A stretch of 64,000 bases of DNA from an uncultured Clostridia bacterium (GCA_944368215.1 CALVWX010000006.1:29083-93082), one strand, 5' to 3'. Shown: positions 35,045 to 44,159, numbered from the stretch's first letter. A program made the numbers and translations. Notes: generated by a model from the letters alone, not told the origin.

Positions 35045-36367
35045 ATGTCAGAAAATATAATTGCGGCAATATCCACCGCTCCCGCGACGGGAGGGGTGGC
35101 AATAATCCGCCTGAGCGGTCAGGGCTCGCTCGGCGTGGCGCAAAAAATCTTTTCGCCATCGGGCAAAACGCCCGTAAGCTCTTTTTCGCCCAACCGAATG
35201 TATCCGGGTCACATTCTCTGCGACGGGTTCGAAGATTACGGCATGTGCGTCTACTTCAAAGCCCCGCATTCATTCACGGGCGAGGACGTCGTCGAACTGC
35301 ATTGCCACGGCGGCGTGCAGATATCGCGCGCCGTTTTAGATGCCGCCCTCAAAAACGGCGCGCGCATGGCAACCAACGGTGAATTCACCAAGCGCGCCTT
35401 TTTAAACGGCAAACTTTCGCTCGCCTCTGCGGAAGGCATGGCCGACATGATAAACGCCAACGGCCTCGCCGAAGTGCGCGCGGGTTCAATGCTGTATGCC
35501 GAAAAGCTGACAAACGAGGTAAAGGCCATGCAGGCCGCGCTCAAGGATATTCTCGCGGGCATAGCCGCCGATATAGATTATCCTGAAGAGGACATCGCCT
35601 CGTCCGACCTCACCGACGTCGGCCGCAGGCTGGCCGCCGTCGAAGATAAAATAAGCGCCATGATAAAGGACTACGGCCGCGGCAAAAAGATAAAAAACGG
35701 TGTAACTGTTGCGCTCTGCGGCGCGCCGAACGCTGGCAAGTCCTCTCTTTTAAACGCCCTTTTGGGCTACGACAAGGCCATCGTCTCCCCGCTCGCGGGC
35801 ACCACGCGCGACGCGGTTGAGGGCTCAATCGAAATCGACGGCATAGTCTACAATCTCATAGACACGGCTGGGCTCCGCGACAACGCAGACGAAATTGAAG
35901 CCATGGGCATTTCCATAGCAAAAAAAACAATGCAGTCGGCCGACCTCATTCTCTATGTCTGCGAGGGCGAATACGTCCCGCTGGAGGGGGTGGCGGAAGA
36001 CGACGAAAGACTTATAAAAATTTACAATAAGTGCGACATATCTCCCGCCCAACCGAACAATTTTGATATTTCCATATCGGCCAAGACGGGCGAAAATCTG
36101 GATAAGTTAAAGTCCCTCATGGGTTCAAAAGCCGTAGGCGTAAACAGCGCCGAAGGCGCGTATATAATCGAGCGCCGCCATTACGAAGCGCTCTGCCGCG
36201 CGGACATGTCGCTCAAAAACGCGCAGAACGCCATCGGGCTTTTCCCGCTCGATATCATCTCGCTTGACATAAACGACGCGTGGTCGGCTCTCGGCGAAAT
36301 AACGGGAGAAACGGCAAACGAGGAAATTATTTCCACAGTATTTGCAAAATTCTGCGTCGGCAAATAA
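35045..36367 (+). CDS. mnmE: tRNA uridine-5-carboxymethylaminomethyl modification GTPase
   Basis: 440 residues. The N-terminal folate-binding domain (IIAAISTAPATGGVAIIRLSG) leads into a helical domain holding the G domain: P-loop GAPNAGKSS at 226-234, GTTRDAVEG, DTAGLRD and NKCD. The C-terminus FCVGK carries the conserved Cys of the C(I/L/M/V)GK motif. With MnmG it modifies the wobble uridine of tRNAs. The ATG at 35045 begins the homologous region; the ribosome binding site (GAGG, 35029-35032) is spaced rather far. Confidence 0.96.
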   Translation: MSENIIAAISTAPATGGVAIIRLSGQGSLGVAQKIFSPSGKTPVSSFSPNRMYPGHILCDGFEDYGMCVYFKAPHSFTGEDVVELHCHGGVQISRAVLDAALKNGARMATNGEFTKRAFLNGKLSLASAEGMADMINANGLAEVRAGSMLYAEKLTNEVKAMQAALKDILAGIAADIDYPEEDIASSDLTDVGRRLAAVEDKISAMIKDYGRGKKIKNGVTVALCGAPNAGKSSLLNALLGYDKAIVSPLAGTTRDAVEGSIEIDGIVYNLIDTAGLRDNADEIEAMGISIAKKTMQSADLILYVCEGEYVPLEGVAEDDERLIKIYNKCDISPAQPNNFDISISAKTGENLDKLKSLMGSKAVGVNSAEGAYIIERRHYEALCRADMSLKNAQNAIGLFPLDIISLDINDAWSALGEITGETANEEIISTVFAKFCVGK

Positions 36368-36572
36368 TTCGTGATTATAGGCTGCGCATCTCTTTGTCTG
36401 CCTCCGCTTTTCTCGGGTCATTTACGTCTCAGTAAACTCCCCGTCGAAAATGCTCGGCTTCCTCGACCTGCTTGCCTCTGACCACGAATTTCCGCAGACC
36501 TGATGTCCGTTTATTTCGATTTTTATAGATACACTTATTTAAAAAACTTCTTTTTATGGAGCTATAATATAC
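36368..36572. other. Noncoding gap between mnmE and the lysR-type gene
   Basis: About 200 bases without a supportable gene or clear hairpin. TATAAT at 36563-36568 lies unusually close to the next start codon. Confidence 0.4.
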
Positions 36573-37457
36573 ATGGTAAACATCGAACTCTACAGGGTGT
36601 TCTACACCGTCGCAAAGTGCGGCAGCCTCACAAAGGCGGCTGACGAGCTGTTCATTTCCCAGCCTGCCGTGTCGCAGGCGATAAAACAGCTCGAAAGCCA
36701 GCTTGGCACGTCGCTGTTCAACCGCACCCACAGGGGCATGGAACTGTCCGTGCAGGGCGGCAAGCTCATCTATAAGCAGGTGGAGGAGGCGTTGGCTCTG
36801 CTCGACGCGGCAGAAAATAAGCTCATAGAACTCAAAACGACGGCTTCGGGCACGATAAGGATAGGCGCAACCGACTCCATTTTCTCCAACGTTCTCGCCG
36901 ATAAAATCGTCGAGTACAACGAAAAATATCCCGCCGTCCGCTTCGAACTCATAACGGGCACCACGCCGGAGACTATAACCCAGCTCAAGGAAAACAAGTG
37001 CGACATTGGCTTTATCAACCTCCCCATAGAAGATAAGGACGTAAATTTTACGGGCACGGTATGCCATCTTTCCGACATCTTCGTCGCGTCGTCAAAAAAA
37101 TACGCCGCGTTAAAGGATAAGCAGGTCAATTTAAAGGATTTGCAGGAATACCCCCTGCTCATGATAGAGGCCAACACCGTCGCCCGCCGCGCTTTTGCGT
37201 CCTTCACCCAGTCGCTCGGCATAACGCTTTCTCCCGATATCGAAGTGGCCAACTGGGATCTGATGCTCAAGTTCGCCCGCTGCGGCATGGGTATAGGTTG
37301 CGTCCCCCGCGAGTATGCTCAAAAGGAACTTGAAAGCGGCGAACTGTTCGAACTCAATATCGCCCCGTCCCTTCCCGTGCGCGGAGTGGGCATGGCCCTT
37401 CCGAGAAACGTGCCCGTGCCTTTCGCCCTGCGCGAATTCATTGGATTATTCAACTGA
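36573..37457 (+). CDS. LysR-family transcriptional regulator
   Basis: 294 residues, of usual length. The N-terminal winged helix-turn-helix is clear (YTVAKCGSLTKAADELFISQPAVSQAIKQLESQLGTSLFNR, about 9-49). It is followed by a periplasmic-binding-like effector domain (ATDSIFSNVLADKIVEYNEKYPAVRFELITG). The start is the ATG at 36573, with GGAG 11 bases upstream. LysR regulators often act on a divergent neighbour, but mnmE is on the same strand and the next gene is convergent, so the target is unclear. Confidence 0.92.
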   Translation: MVNIELYRVFYTVAKCGSLTKAADELFISQPAVSQAIKQLESQLGTSLFNRTHRGMELSVQGGKLIYKQVEEALALLDAAENKLIELKTTASGTIRIGATDSIFSNVLADKIVEYNEKYPAVRFELITGTTPETITQLKENKCDIGFINLPIEDKDVNFTGTVCHLSDIFVASSKKYAALKDKQVNLKDLQEYPLLMIEANTVARRAFASFTQSLGITLSPDIEVANWDLMLKFARCGMGIGCVPREYAQKELESGELFELNIAPSLPVRGVGMALPRNVPVPFALREFIGLFN

Positions 37458-37471
37458 TTTTTTTAATAAAA

Positions 37472-37507
37472 AAATACATTCGCCGCGCAATGTACTGCGG
37501 CGAATGT
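37472..37507 (-). terminator. Intrinsic terminator of the Na/Ca exchanger gene (possibly bidirectional)
   Basis: Arms ACATTCGCCGC and GCGGCGAATGT; on the minus strand it is followed by ATTTTTTTATT. Confidence 0.8.
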
Positions 37508-37524
37508 GTTTGCAAAAATAAATT

Positions 37525-38595
37525 TTACTGCACAAAAATAAGATATATAAAGTATGCGCAGTACGCGGCCAGCATTATAATTCCCGTCGCACGCCCTATG
37601 CTCTTTTTGGTAAGGCATGGCACCCACAGGATTATGCCCGCGGCTAAGGCTATCGCCGTGTCTATCAGGAATTTCTTTTCAAACGGCACGGGCGTTATCA
37701 CCGAAGATATGCCGACGATAAACAATATATTGAAGATATTGCTGCCTACAATATTGCCTATCGCAATGTCGGCGTTCTTCTTTATCGCGGCCGTTACCGA
37801 CGTGAAAAGTTCGGGCAGAGACGTGCCGAGGGCAACGACGGTGAGGCCTATAAATCTGTCGGTGACGCCCATTTTTTCGGCAAGGTATGTCGCCGAATCT
37901 ACGGCAAAGTTGCTGCCGAAAACTATCATCAGCAGGCCGAGCACCGTGTATCCGAGCGACATCCAGATGGTTTTCTTTTTCTGTGCGCTTTCGTCCGCGG
38001 GCTTGTCCTCGTCTATCTTTAGCTCCGCGCTCTCCGCGGCGACCGGCACCGCGCTTTCTTCTGCGGCGAACTTTAACGCCTCGGGCATGCTCTGCGCCTC
38101 CGCGCTTTCAAGCGAAGCCGCAAGCTCGCGCTTGTTTATGCGCCTGCGCGCTATTATGAACAGGTAAGAGAGGTACAGCACGAATATAACGAGGAATATT
38201 ATCCCGTCCGTCATGCTTATCGAGCCGTCCACCCCGAGCGCGAATAAAATTATCGTGGCCAGGAACATTACGGGAATGTCTACGTAGCTCGTGTCCTTGC
38301 CCACCGCAAGCCTCGTTATCGCGGCGGATATGCCGAGGATGATGAGTATGTTGAGTATATTGCTCCCGACTATGTTGCCTATCGTGATAGAGGCGTTGCC
38401 CTCTAGGGCGGCGCTTATCGAAACTGCCGCCTCGGGCGCGCTCGTGCCCATGGCAACGATTGTCAGTCCGATGATAATCTGGGGAATTTTAAGCTTGGTC
38501 GCGACTTCGCTCGCGCCGTCGACAAAAAAATCCGCCCCTTTCGCAAGCAGAAAAAAGCTTACGGCAAGCAGGGCAATGTTGTCTAAAATCTCCAT
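37525..38595 (-). CDS. Calcium/sodium antiporter, CaCA family (YrbG-like)
   Basis: 356 residues with about ten membrane helices in two inverted halves. Both alpha repeats are clear: AMGTSAPEAAVSISAALEGN followed by GNIVGSNILNILIILG (about 51-90), and ALGTSLPELFTSVTAAIKKN followed by GNIVGSNIFNILFIVG (about 250-295). A hydrophilic loop of some 60 residues, rich in Glu, Ala and Ser, links the halves. It should exchange Ca2+ for Na+ or a similar cation across the cell membrane. Confidence 0.95.
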   Translation of the reverse strand: MEILDNIALLAVSFFLLAKGADFFVDGASEVATKLKIPQIIIGLTIVAMGTSAPEAAVSISAALEGNASITIGNIVGSNILNILIILGISAAITRLAVGKDTSYVDIPVMFLATIILFALGVDGSISMTDGIIFLVIFVLYLSYLFIIARRRINKRELAASLESAEAQSMPEALKFAAEESAVPVAAESAELKIDEDKPADESAQKKKTIWMSLGYTVLGLLMIVFGSNFAVDSATYLAEKMGVTDRFIGLTVVALGTSLPELFTSVTAAIKKNADIAIGNIVGSNIFNILFIVGISSVITPVPFEKKFLIDTAIALAAGIILWVPCLTKKSIGRATGIIMLAAYCAYFIYLIFVQ

Positions 38596-38624
38596 CGTTT
38601 ACCTCATTGTAAAAAACCGTCTTT

Positions 38625-38653
38625 ATTATAGCATACAACATGTTTATATGCAA
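38625..38653 (-). promoter_or_regulatory. Promoter of the Na/Ca exchanger gene
   Basis: On the minus strand: TTGCAT (38653-38648), a 17-base spacer and TATAAT (38630-38625). Confidence 0.7.
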
Positions 38654-38735
38654 CAATTTTTGATAATTATAAACAAAAAAATGAAAAACTTACTTTATAT
38701 GTTGTTTATAGAGGAGAGCTAACATATTAAAAGTT

Positions 38736-39551
38736 ATGGAAATACAAACGAGATATTATACCGACGAAGTACACGACGACTTTGCCGGCACGCACATTGA
38801 TACAAAACCTCTGCCCAAAAATTTTAAATATCACTCCCGTAATCCACTCGTCGCTATAAGGCGGTTTATAGTCTACCGCTTGGTTGCCACGCCCGTCGTG
38901 TTTTTTTACATGAAGCTCATAAGGCGGGTAAAGTACGTCAATAAAAAGTGCTTTAAAGGCTACAAAAAACAGGGTTGTTTCATCTACGGCAACCATACGG
39001 CGTTCGTGTGCGACGCGTTCAATCCCACCGTGCTCGCCTTTCCCCGTGCGGCCAAGACTATGGTCAGCGAAGATTCCACTTCAATAAAAGGCCTGCGCTG
39101 GCTTTTGATGGACGTGGGCGCGCTGCCCGTGCCTTCGGGCATTCATCTCATGCCCGCCTTCGGCGCTGAAATAGAGCGCGCAATCTCCCATAAGGAGTGG
39201 ATAGCCATCTATCCGGAAGCGCACATCTGGCCCTATTACACGGGGGTGCGCTCATTCCCCGCCGTGTCATTCCGCTATCCAGCAAGGCTCGGCGCGCCGG
39301 TATTCTCTTATACGATGACCTATAAAAAGCGCAAGCTTTTCAAGAGTCCCAAAATAACCGTCTATGTCGACGGCCCCTTCTTTTCCGATAAGTCGCTGCC
39401 CTTAAAGCAAGCCCAGCAAAAACTGCGCGACGAAGTCTATGCCGCCATGAAGGCCCGCGCTGACGAACATTCGGACTACGAATACAAATACCGCTACGTA
39501 TACCGCCCCGAAGAGCCCGAAAAAGAGCATGAAGGGGAGGATACAAACTAA
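38736..39551 (+). CDS. PlsC-like acyltransferase (glycerolphosphate acyltransferase superfamily)
   Basis: 271 residues. A hydrophobic segment near 40-60 is followed by FIYGNHTAFVCDAFNP, which occupies the place of the catalytic NHXXXXD motif but has five residues between His and Asp. AIYPEAHIWPY corresponds to the FPEG substrate motif, and APVFSYTMTYKKR to the last block. Members transfer an acyl chain to lysophosphatidate or related acceptors at the inner membrane face. The C-terminus is highly charged. The GAGGAG site is some 19 bases before the ATG, which is far; no better start is seen. Confidence 0.75.
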   Translation: MEIQTRYYTDEVHDDFAGTHIDTKPLPKNFKYHSRNPLVAIRRFIVYRLVATPVVFFYMKLIRRVKYVNKKCFKGYKKQGCFIYGNHTAFVCDAFNPTVLAFPRAAKTMVSEDSTSIKGLRWLLMDVGALPVPSGIHLMPAFGAEIERAISHKEWIAIYPEAHIWPYYTGVRSFPAVSFRYPARLGAPVFSYTMTYKKRKLFKSPKITVYVDGPFFSDKSLPLKQAQQKLRDEVYAAMKARADEHSDYEYKYRYVYRPEEPEKEHEGEDTN

Positions 39552-39599
39552 ATTGCCCCGGAAATATGCGGCGTTTAACTTAAATTTAAACGATAAAGT

Positions 39600-39632
39600 G
39601 CGGCCCGCTTTACTCAATGTAAAGCGGGCCGC
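39600..39632 (+). terminator. Hairpin after the acyltransferase gene
   Basis: A 14-bp stem with arms GCGGCCCGCTTTAC and GTAAAGCGGGCCGC. The T tail is weak on both strands. Confidence 0.6.
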
Positions 39633-39663
39633 GTCAATATATGGCGGTAATATTTAAAAGGCA

Positions 39664-39694
39664 TTAAAAAACAGCGCTTTTCTAAGCGCTGTTT
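39664..39694 (-). terminator. Intrinsic terminator of the asd-dapA-dapB operon
   Basis: Arms AAACAGCGCTT and AAGCGCTGTTT with a TTCT loop; on the minus strand it is followed by TTTTTTAATG. Confidence 0.85.
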
Positions 39695-39699
39695 AGTTT

Positions 39700-40458
39700 T
39701 TAAAGTATGGCGCCGAGCACGTCGTTCATGTCGTACATGCCCTGCGTTTTGCCTGCAATCCACTTTGCGGCCTTTATTGCTCCGGCGGCAAAAACGCGCT
39801 TGCTCCTCGCCGAGTGGGATAGCGACACTATTTCGTCCTCGCCCGCGAACATAACCTCATGCTCGCCGACTATCGTGCCGCCGCGCACCGCGTGAATGCC
39901 TATCTCGTTGCCGCGCTTGCCCACAATGCCGCTTCTGCCCTCAACATATTGGCGTTTTTCGGTTAAAACGTCGTTGGCGGCTTCTGCCAGCATAAGCGCC
40001 GTGCCGCTCGGCGCGTCCACCTTCTGGTTGTGGTGGCGCTCTATAATTTCAATGTCAAAGTCCTCGCCCAAAACTTTCGCCGCCTTTTTCACAAGGCCTA
40101 CAAGCAGGTTTACGCCCAGCGAAAAGTTTGCCGTCTTGAACACCGCCGTCTTCTGCGACGCGGCTTTAATCTTTTCAAGTTGATCGGGCGTGTAACCCGT
40201 AGTCGCAAGCACAACGGGAACGCGGTTTTTTATGGCGTACTCAAGCTCTCCGTCCAAAACGGCGGGGGAGGAAAAATCTATTATCGCGTCAATCTTTTCC
40301 TTTACGCCCTCAAAGGATGAATAAACGGGCACCTTGCAGCCTTCGGGCGCGTGAATGTCCACGCCGCATACAACCTGTGCGTCCTTGTCGTCCTTTAAAA
40401 GGTCAACTATGTTTCCGCCCATCTTGCCGCCTATGCCGCAAACCAGAATGTTTAACAT
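39700..40458 (-). CDS. dapB: 4-hydroxy-tetrahydrodipicolinate reductase
   Basis: 252 residues. The N-terminal Rossmann motif is LVCGIGGKMGGNIVDLL; IDFSSPAVL and LATTGYTPDQL line the cofactor site, and IIERHHNQKVDAPSGTA is the catalytic DapB signature (His-His pair and Lys). It reduces the product of DapA with NAD(P)H on the way to diaminopimelate and lysine. It overlaps dapA by 7 bases and is the last gene of the lysine-riboswitch operon. Confidence 0.96.
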   Translation of the reverse strand: MLNILVCGIGGKMGGNIVDLLKDDKDAQVVCGVDIHAPEGCKVPVYSSFEGVKEKIDAIIDFSSPAVLDGELEYAIKNRVPVVLATTGYTPDQLEKIKAASQKTAVFKTANFSLGVNLLVGLVKKAAKVLGEDFDIEIIERHHNQKVDAPSGTALMLAEAANDVLTEKRQYVEGRSGIVGKRGNEIGIHAVRGGTIVGEHEVMFAGEDEIVSLSHSARSKRVFAAGAIKAAKWIAGKTQGMYDMNDVLGAIL

Positions 40459-41345
40459 ATAACTTTTACTCCCGCAGCTTTAATGCATTTTTTCATCAGT
40501 TTTTTGTGCTCTTCCTCAAGCTCGGTCAAAGGCGCGCGGGGAATGCCCGCGTCAAGACCTATCATGTTGCAGCCCGCCTTTACGGGTATGGGGTTTACCT
40601 CCACAAAGCATGCGTCTATGAGGGGGAGTATCTTTTCGTGAATTTTGTTGGCCTTTGCAATCTTGCACTTCTGCATGGCCGCGGCCACTTCCTTAATCTG
40701 CGCGGGCACTATGTTTGAAGCTACCGAAATTAATCCCGCGCCGCCTATGGCCATTATGGGAATGTTCAGATTGTCGTCGCCCGAATACAAATCCATTCTC
40801 GGGCGGATGCGCCTCATGGTTTCGCAAATCTGCTCCATGTTTCCGCACGCCTCTTTTATTCCGGCCATATTGGGTATGTACGAAAGTTCCTCTGCGGTTG
40901 CTGGCAGAATGTTCACGCCCGTCCTCGGGGGAACGTTGTATGCAATTACGGGCAGACTTGTCGCCGCGCATATCGCCTTGTAATATTCCACAATGCCCTT
41001 TTGGGTGCACTTGTTGTAATAGGGCGTAACGGCCAGCACGCCGTCCGCGCCCAACTCCTCCGCGCGCTTTGTCGCTTCAACGGCCTTTGCCGTGCTGTTG
41101 CTGCCCGTGCCGAAAATCAGCTTCGCCCGTCCCGCAACGCGCTCCTTTGCAAATTTCATAACGGCGACTTTCTCGTCCTCGGTCATGGTGGCGGGCTCGC
41201 CCGTTGTTCCAAGGACTACAAGCGCATCGGTGCCGTTTTCAATCTGGTATTCGATCATCCTGCCGAATGCGTCAAAGTTCACGCCGCCGTTGTCGTAAAA
41301 GGGCGTAATCATCGCCGTGGCAGAGCCTGTAAAAAAGTTTTTCAT
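40452..41345 (-). CDS. dapA: 4-hydroxy-tetrahydrodipicolinate synthase
   Basis: 297 residues, a (beta/alpha)8 barrel. Landmarks are GTTGEPATMTEDE (about 46-58), the Tyr-containing IAYNVPPRTGVNI and the Schiff-base Lys in MAGIKEA. It condenses aspartate semialdehyde with pyruvate. It lies 40 bases after asd and overlaps dapB, so the three genes form one transcript. Confidence 0.96.
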   Translation of the reverse strand: MKNFFTGSATAMITPFYDNGGVNFDAFGRMIEYQIENGTDALVVLGTTGEPATMTEDEKVAVMKFAKERVAGRAKLIFGTGSNSTAKAVEATKRAEELGADGVLAVTPYYNKCTQKGIVEYYKAICAATSLPVIAYNVPPRTGVNILPATAEELSYIPNMAGIKEACGNMEQICETMRRIRPRMDLYSGDDNLNIPIMAIGGAGLISVASNIVPAQIKEVAAAMQKCKIAKANKIHEKILPLIDACFVEVNPIPVKAGCNMIGLDAGIPRAPLTELEEEHKKLMKKCIKAAGVKVIC

Positions 41346-41385
41346 GTCAGACCTCTTTTATAGATACCTTTTTATTGCTTTTTAA

Positions 41386-42462
41386 TCAGTCGAAGTAACC
41401 CTTTGCGGCCAGAAGTTCGGCCAGAAGCACGGCTCCGCCCGCCGCGCCGCGCAGCGTGTTGTGCGAACAGCCTATAAATTTATAATCGAACAGATTGTCT
41501 TCCCTCAGCCTGCCCGCGCATACGGCCATGCCGCGCTCGGTCATTCTGTCAAGCTTGGGCTGGGGTCTGTCGGCCTCTTCAAAGTAGTGTATGAACTTTT
41601 CGGGCGCAGAGGGCAGTTTAAGCGCCTGCGGCTCGCCCGAAAAACTGTCCCACGCTTCCAGAATTTCCTGCTTTGTGGGCTTGTGCTCAAAGGAAACAAA
41701 GCATGCCGCCGTGTGTCCGTCGGAAACGGGAACGCGCAGGCACTGCGCGGTGATTACGGGTCCGTCGGCGTTTACTATTTCGCCGCCCTTAACTTCGCCC
41801 CATATCTTCAGGGGTTCAAGCTCGCTCTTTTCTTCCTCGCCGCCGATATAGGGGATTATGTTGTCTATAATCTCGGGCATGGTCTCAAATGTCTTGCCCG
41901 CGCCCGATATGGCCTGATAGGTCGTAACGGCCGCGCACTTTATCCCGTATTTTTTAAGGGGGTGGAGGAGGGGCACGTAGGACTGCAGCGAGCAGTTGCT
42001 CTTAACGGCTATAAATCCGCGCTTTGTGCCCAGCCTCTTTCTCTGCGCGTCGATAACGCTCAGATGACCGGAGTTTACTTCGGGTATGACCATGGGCACG
42101 TCGGGTGTTGCCCTGTGCGCCGAATTGTTGGAAACTATGGGGCATTCAAGCTTTGCATAATCGTATTCCAGCGCCTTTATGTCAGCCTTGGGCATGTTCA
42201 CCGCGCAGAAGCAGAAATCTACGCTCCCGGCAATTTTTTCCTTGTCCGCCGAAGCGTCCAGAACCACCATGTCCGCAAATTCTACGGGCATGGGTTCGGC
42301 CATATGCCAGCGCCTCACGGCGTCCTTGTACGCCTTTCCCGCAGAGGAAGAGGAGGCGGCCAGCACCTTTACTTCAAACCAGGGATGATTGTGCAAAAGC
42401 AGGGCAAAGCGCTGTCCCACCATGCCGGTGGCGCCTATTATGCCAACTTTATACTTTTTCAT
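41386..42462 (-). CDS. asd: Aspartate-semialdehyde dehydrogenase
   Basis: 358 residues. The NADP-binding start VGIIGATGMVGQRFALLL and the active-site Cys in VKSNCSLQSYVPLLHPL identify the enzyme; the sequence is of the archaeal/fungal-like ASADH type rather than the E. coli type (GWPMVGQRF with SNCSLQ and a compact C-terminal block EADRPQPKLDR). It supplies aspartate semialdehyde to DapA. It is the first gene behind the lysine riboswitch. Confidence 0.94.
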   Translation of the reverse strand: MKKYKVGIIGATGMVGQRFALLLHNHPWFEVKVLAASSSSAGKAYKDAVRRWHMAEPMPVEFADMVVLDASADKEKIAGSVDFCFCAVNMPKADIKALEYDYAKLECPIVSNNSAHRATPDVPMVIPEVNSGHLSVIDAQRKRLGTKRGFIAVKSNCSLQSYVPLLHPLKKYGIKCAAVTTYQAISGAGKTFETMPEIIDNIIPYIGGEEEKSELEPLKIWGEVKGGEIVNADGPVITAQCLRVPVSDGHTAACFVSFEHKPTKQEILEAWDSFSGEPQALKLPSAPEKFIHYFEEADRPQPKLDRMTERGMAVCAGRLREDNLFDYKFIGCSHNTLRGAAGGAVLLAELLAAKGYFD

Positions 42463-42517
42463 GATATAATATTCTCCGTCTTATTTATTTGTGCCGACGG
42501 GATGTCGCCGTTTAAAA

Positions 42518-42543
42518 TAACGCGGCGCATGCGCGCCGCGTTA
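42518..42543 (-). terminator. Terminator hairpin of the lysine riboswitch expression platform
   Basis: A perfect 11-bp stem TAACGCGGCGC/GCGCCGCGTTA with a 4-base loop; on the minus strand it is followed by TTTTAAAC. It lies between the aptamer and the asd start codon, where ligand-promoted termination is expected. Confidence 0.75.
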
Positions 42544-42564
42544 TATACACATTTTTATAAATGC

Positions 42565-42732
42565 AAATAGCGCAACACTCATCGTGACAGTCGCGCGGAT
42601 ATTATCCTGCGCGCCCAGCGCGGGCAAGGCGGACCCGGGCTTCGGCGGGGATGCCCTTTTGCACGCAGGTCGTTGCGCCGTCGCCTTAAAACGGCAGCCC
42701 TGCGGCTACTTATGCTCTCCGCTCCTCTATTC
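42565..42732 (-). promoter_or_regulatory. Lysine riboswitch (L-box) aptamer
   Basis: Read on the minus strand, the P1 arm GAATAG is followed by AGG and the loop-E-like AGAGCATAAGTA. A conserved AAAGGGCATCCCCGCCGAAG block comes next, then GACTGTCAC, and finally the closing P1 arm CTATTT. Arrangement, spacing (about 168 bases) and sequence blocks match the L-box of Firmicutes lysC leaders. It lies at the expected transcription start of the asd-dapA-dapB operon, whose pathway makes lysine, and is followed by a terminator hairpin. Lysine binding is expected to stop transcription. Confidence 0.9.
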
Positions 42733-42741
42733 GGCAATGGA

Positions 42742-42770
42742 ATAATACCATATGTACACAGAAAAGTCAA
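42742..42770 (-). promoter_or_regulatory. Sigma-A promoter of the riboswitch-asd-dapA-dapB transcript
   Basis: On the minus strand: TTGACT (42770-42765), a 17-base spacer and TATTAT (42747-42742). The predicted start near 42735 coincides with the aptamer 5' end. Confidence 0.8.
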
Positions 42771-42886
42771 AGAAAATTTGCTTTAATATCGGGCAAAATA
42801 ATTGAAATATTTGATTATATACTGTATAATATAAAAAAGTCTCCGTCCGCGCGGGGATTATAAATGCATTTTCTCAAGGAATATTT

Positions 42887-44149
42887 ATGGCAGAATCAAA
42901 GTTGCAATCTCTCGTCGGAAAAGAAAACGCCGACGATTACGTCCGCACCTACGTGCCCAAGGGCAGGTGGAGCGATACGTGGAACCTGTTCAAATCCAAC
43001 TTCGTCAAGTTCGTCATCATAAACGTTCTTACGCTCGTATTCTTCATCCCCGCCATAGCCGTCATTTATTTAAGGCTGATATATCTGACCAACCTCGCGT
43101 CGGTATATCCCTTCTCGGCCAACGTCGGCGTGGGAATATACACGCCCTCTACCACGGGTCTCGCCGAAAGGCTTATTCTTTCAACCGATTTATTGTTCTA
43201 CTCGCTCCTCATCGTCTCCGGTCTCATCGCGGCCGTAGGCCTCGCGGGCGGCGCCTATTCGGTCAAAAAGATGATAAACGCCCACGGCGAATTTTCGGTC
43301 AAAGGTTATTTCCACGGCGTTAAGGTGTGCTATTTCAACACCGTCCTGCCGGTAATACTCTTTCTGATTTTCTTTTTCGCGTCTGTCACCATAAGCGACT
43401 GGGCGGCCATGCAGATAGCTTACGGCTCGTCCCCCGCAGGCCCCACAACGGCAAAGGTGTTCATCATAATCGCAACCGTAGTCGTCGGCATGTTCTGCAT
43501 GTGGCTGTTCGCCGTCGGCGTAAGCTATAAGGTAAAATTAAAATACCTTTTCAAAAACTCGCTCGTGCTCTTCGTCGGCACCATTCTGCAGAGTATTTTC
43601 ATGATAGGCTTTGCGCTCATTCCCGTGTGGCTGATGGTCATAGGAATGTACGTGTCGTTCTTCCTCGTCGTCGGCATTCTGGTATTCATTTTCCTCGGTT
43701 TCTCCTTCATTCTCCTCGTGTGGATGGCATATACCCAGTGGGTGTTCGATTCATTCATTCAGCCCGCCATAGTCAGCGAAAAGGAGGCGGCCCGCGCAAA
43801 GATGACGCCCAAACAGCTCGAGGCCGAACGGCTTGAAGAAGCCCGCAACGAAGCGCGCGAACTGCTCGCGGCGGGTAAGTCGGAGCTCATTTCCAAGCCC
43901 ATCATGCCGATAGACATAAACGGCACCGTGGCGCTCATCCCCGTAATGTTCACAAGGGCAGACGTGGCCGCGGCCAGAGATGCCCGCGCCGCTTTGGGCG
44001 AAGACGTCGAATCCTACCGCAAACAGCACGAAAACGACCCCAAGTATGTAGAATACAACAAACTTTTCGCCGAGCGCGAAAAGGCCCTCACCTCAACGGA
44101 CAAGAAGGGTAAAAAGAAAAAAATCAGCCCGGACAACCTTTTAAAATAA
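42887..44149 (+). CDS. Polytopic membrane protein of unknown function
   Basis: 420 residues. About six membrane helices fill residues 35-300 (for example FVIINVLTLVFFIPAIAVIYLRLIYL at 42-67). A long charged cytosolic C-terminal part (about 300-420) is rich in Ala, Glu, Arg and Lys, probably helical, ending in KKGKKKKISPDNLLK. The N-terminal GRWSDTWNLFKSNFVKF segment before the first helix recalls YesL/DUF624-type proteins, but the match is not firm. It stands alone. Confidence 0.75.
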   Translation: MAESKLQSLVGKENADDYVRTYVPKGRWSDTWNLFKSNFVKFVIINVLTLVFFIPAIAVIYLRLIYLTNLASVYPFSANVGVGIYTPSTTGLAERLILSTDLLFYSLLIVSGLIAAVGLAGGAYSVKKMINAHGEFSVKGYFHGVKVCYFNTVLPVILFLIFFFASVTISDWAAMQIAYGSSPAGPTTAKVFIIIATVVVGMFCMWLFAVGVSYKVKLKYLFKNSLVLFVGTILQSIFMIGFALIPVWLMVIGMYVSFFLVVGILVFIFLGFSFILLVWMAYTQWVFDSFIQPAIVSEKEAARAKMTPKQLEAERLEEARNEARELLAAGKSELISKPIMPIDINGTVALIPVMFTRADVAAARDARAALGEDVESYRKQHENDPKYVEYNKLFAEREKALTSTDKKGKKKKISPDNLLK

Positions 44150-44159
44150 AACGATTAGC

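Noticed and set aside
41461-42570. A 369-codon open frame antisense to asd
   Set aside because: asd is unmistakable on the other strand, and the antisense frame also runs across the riboswitch terminator.
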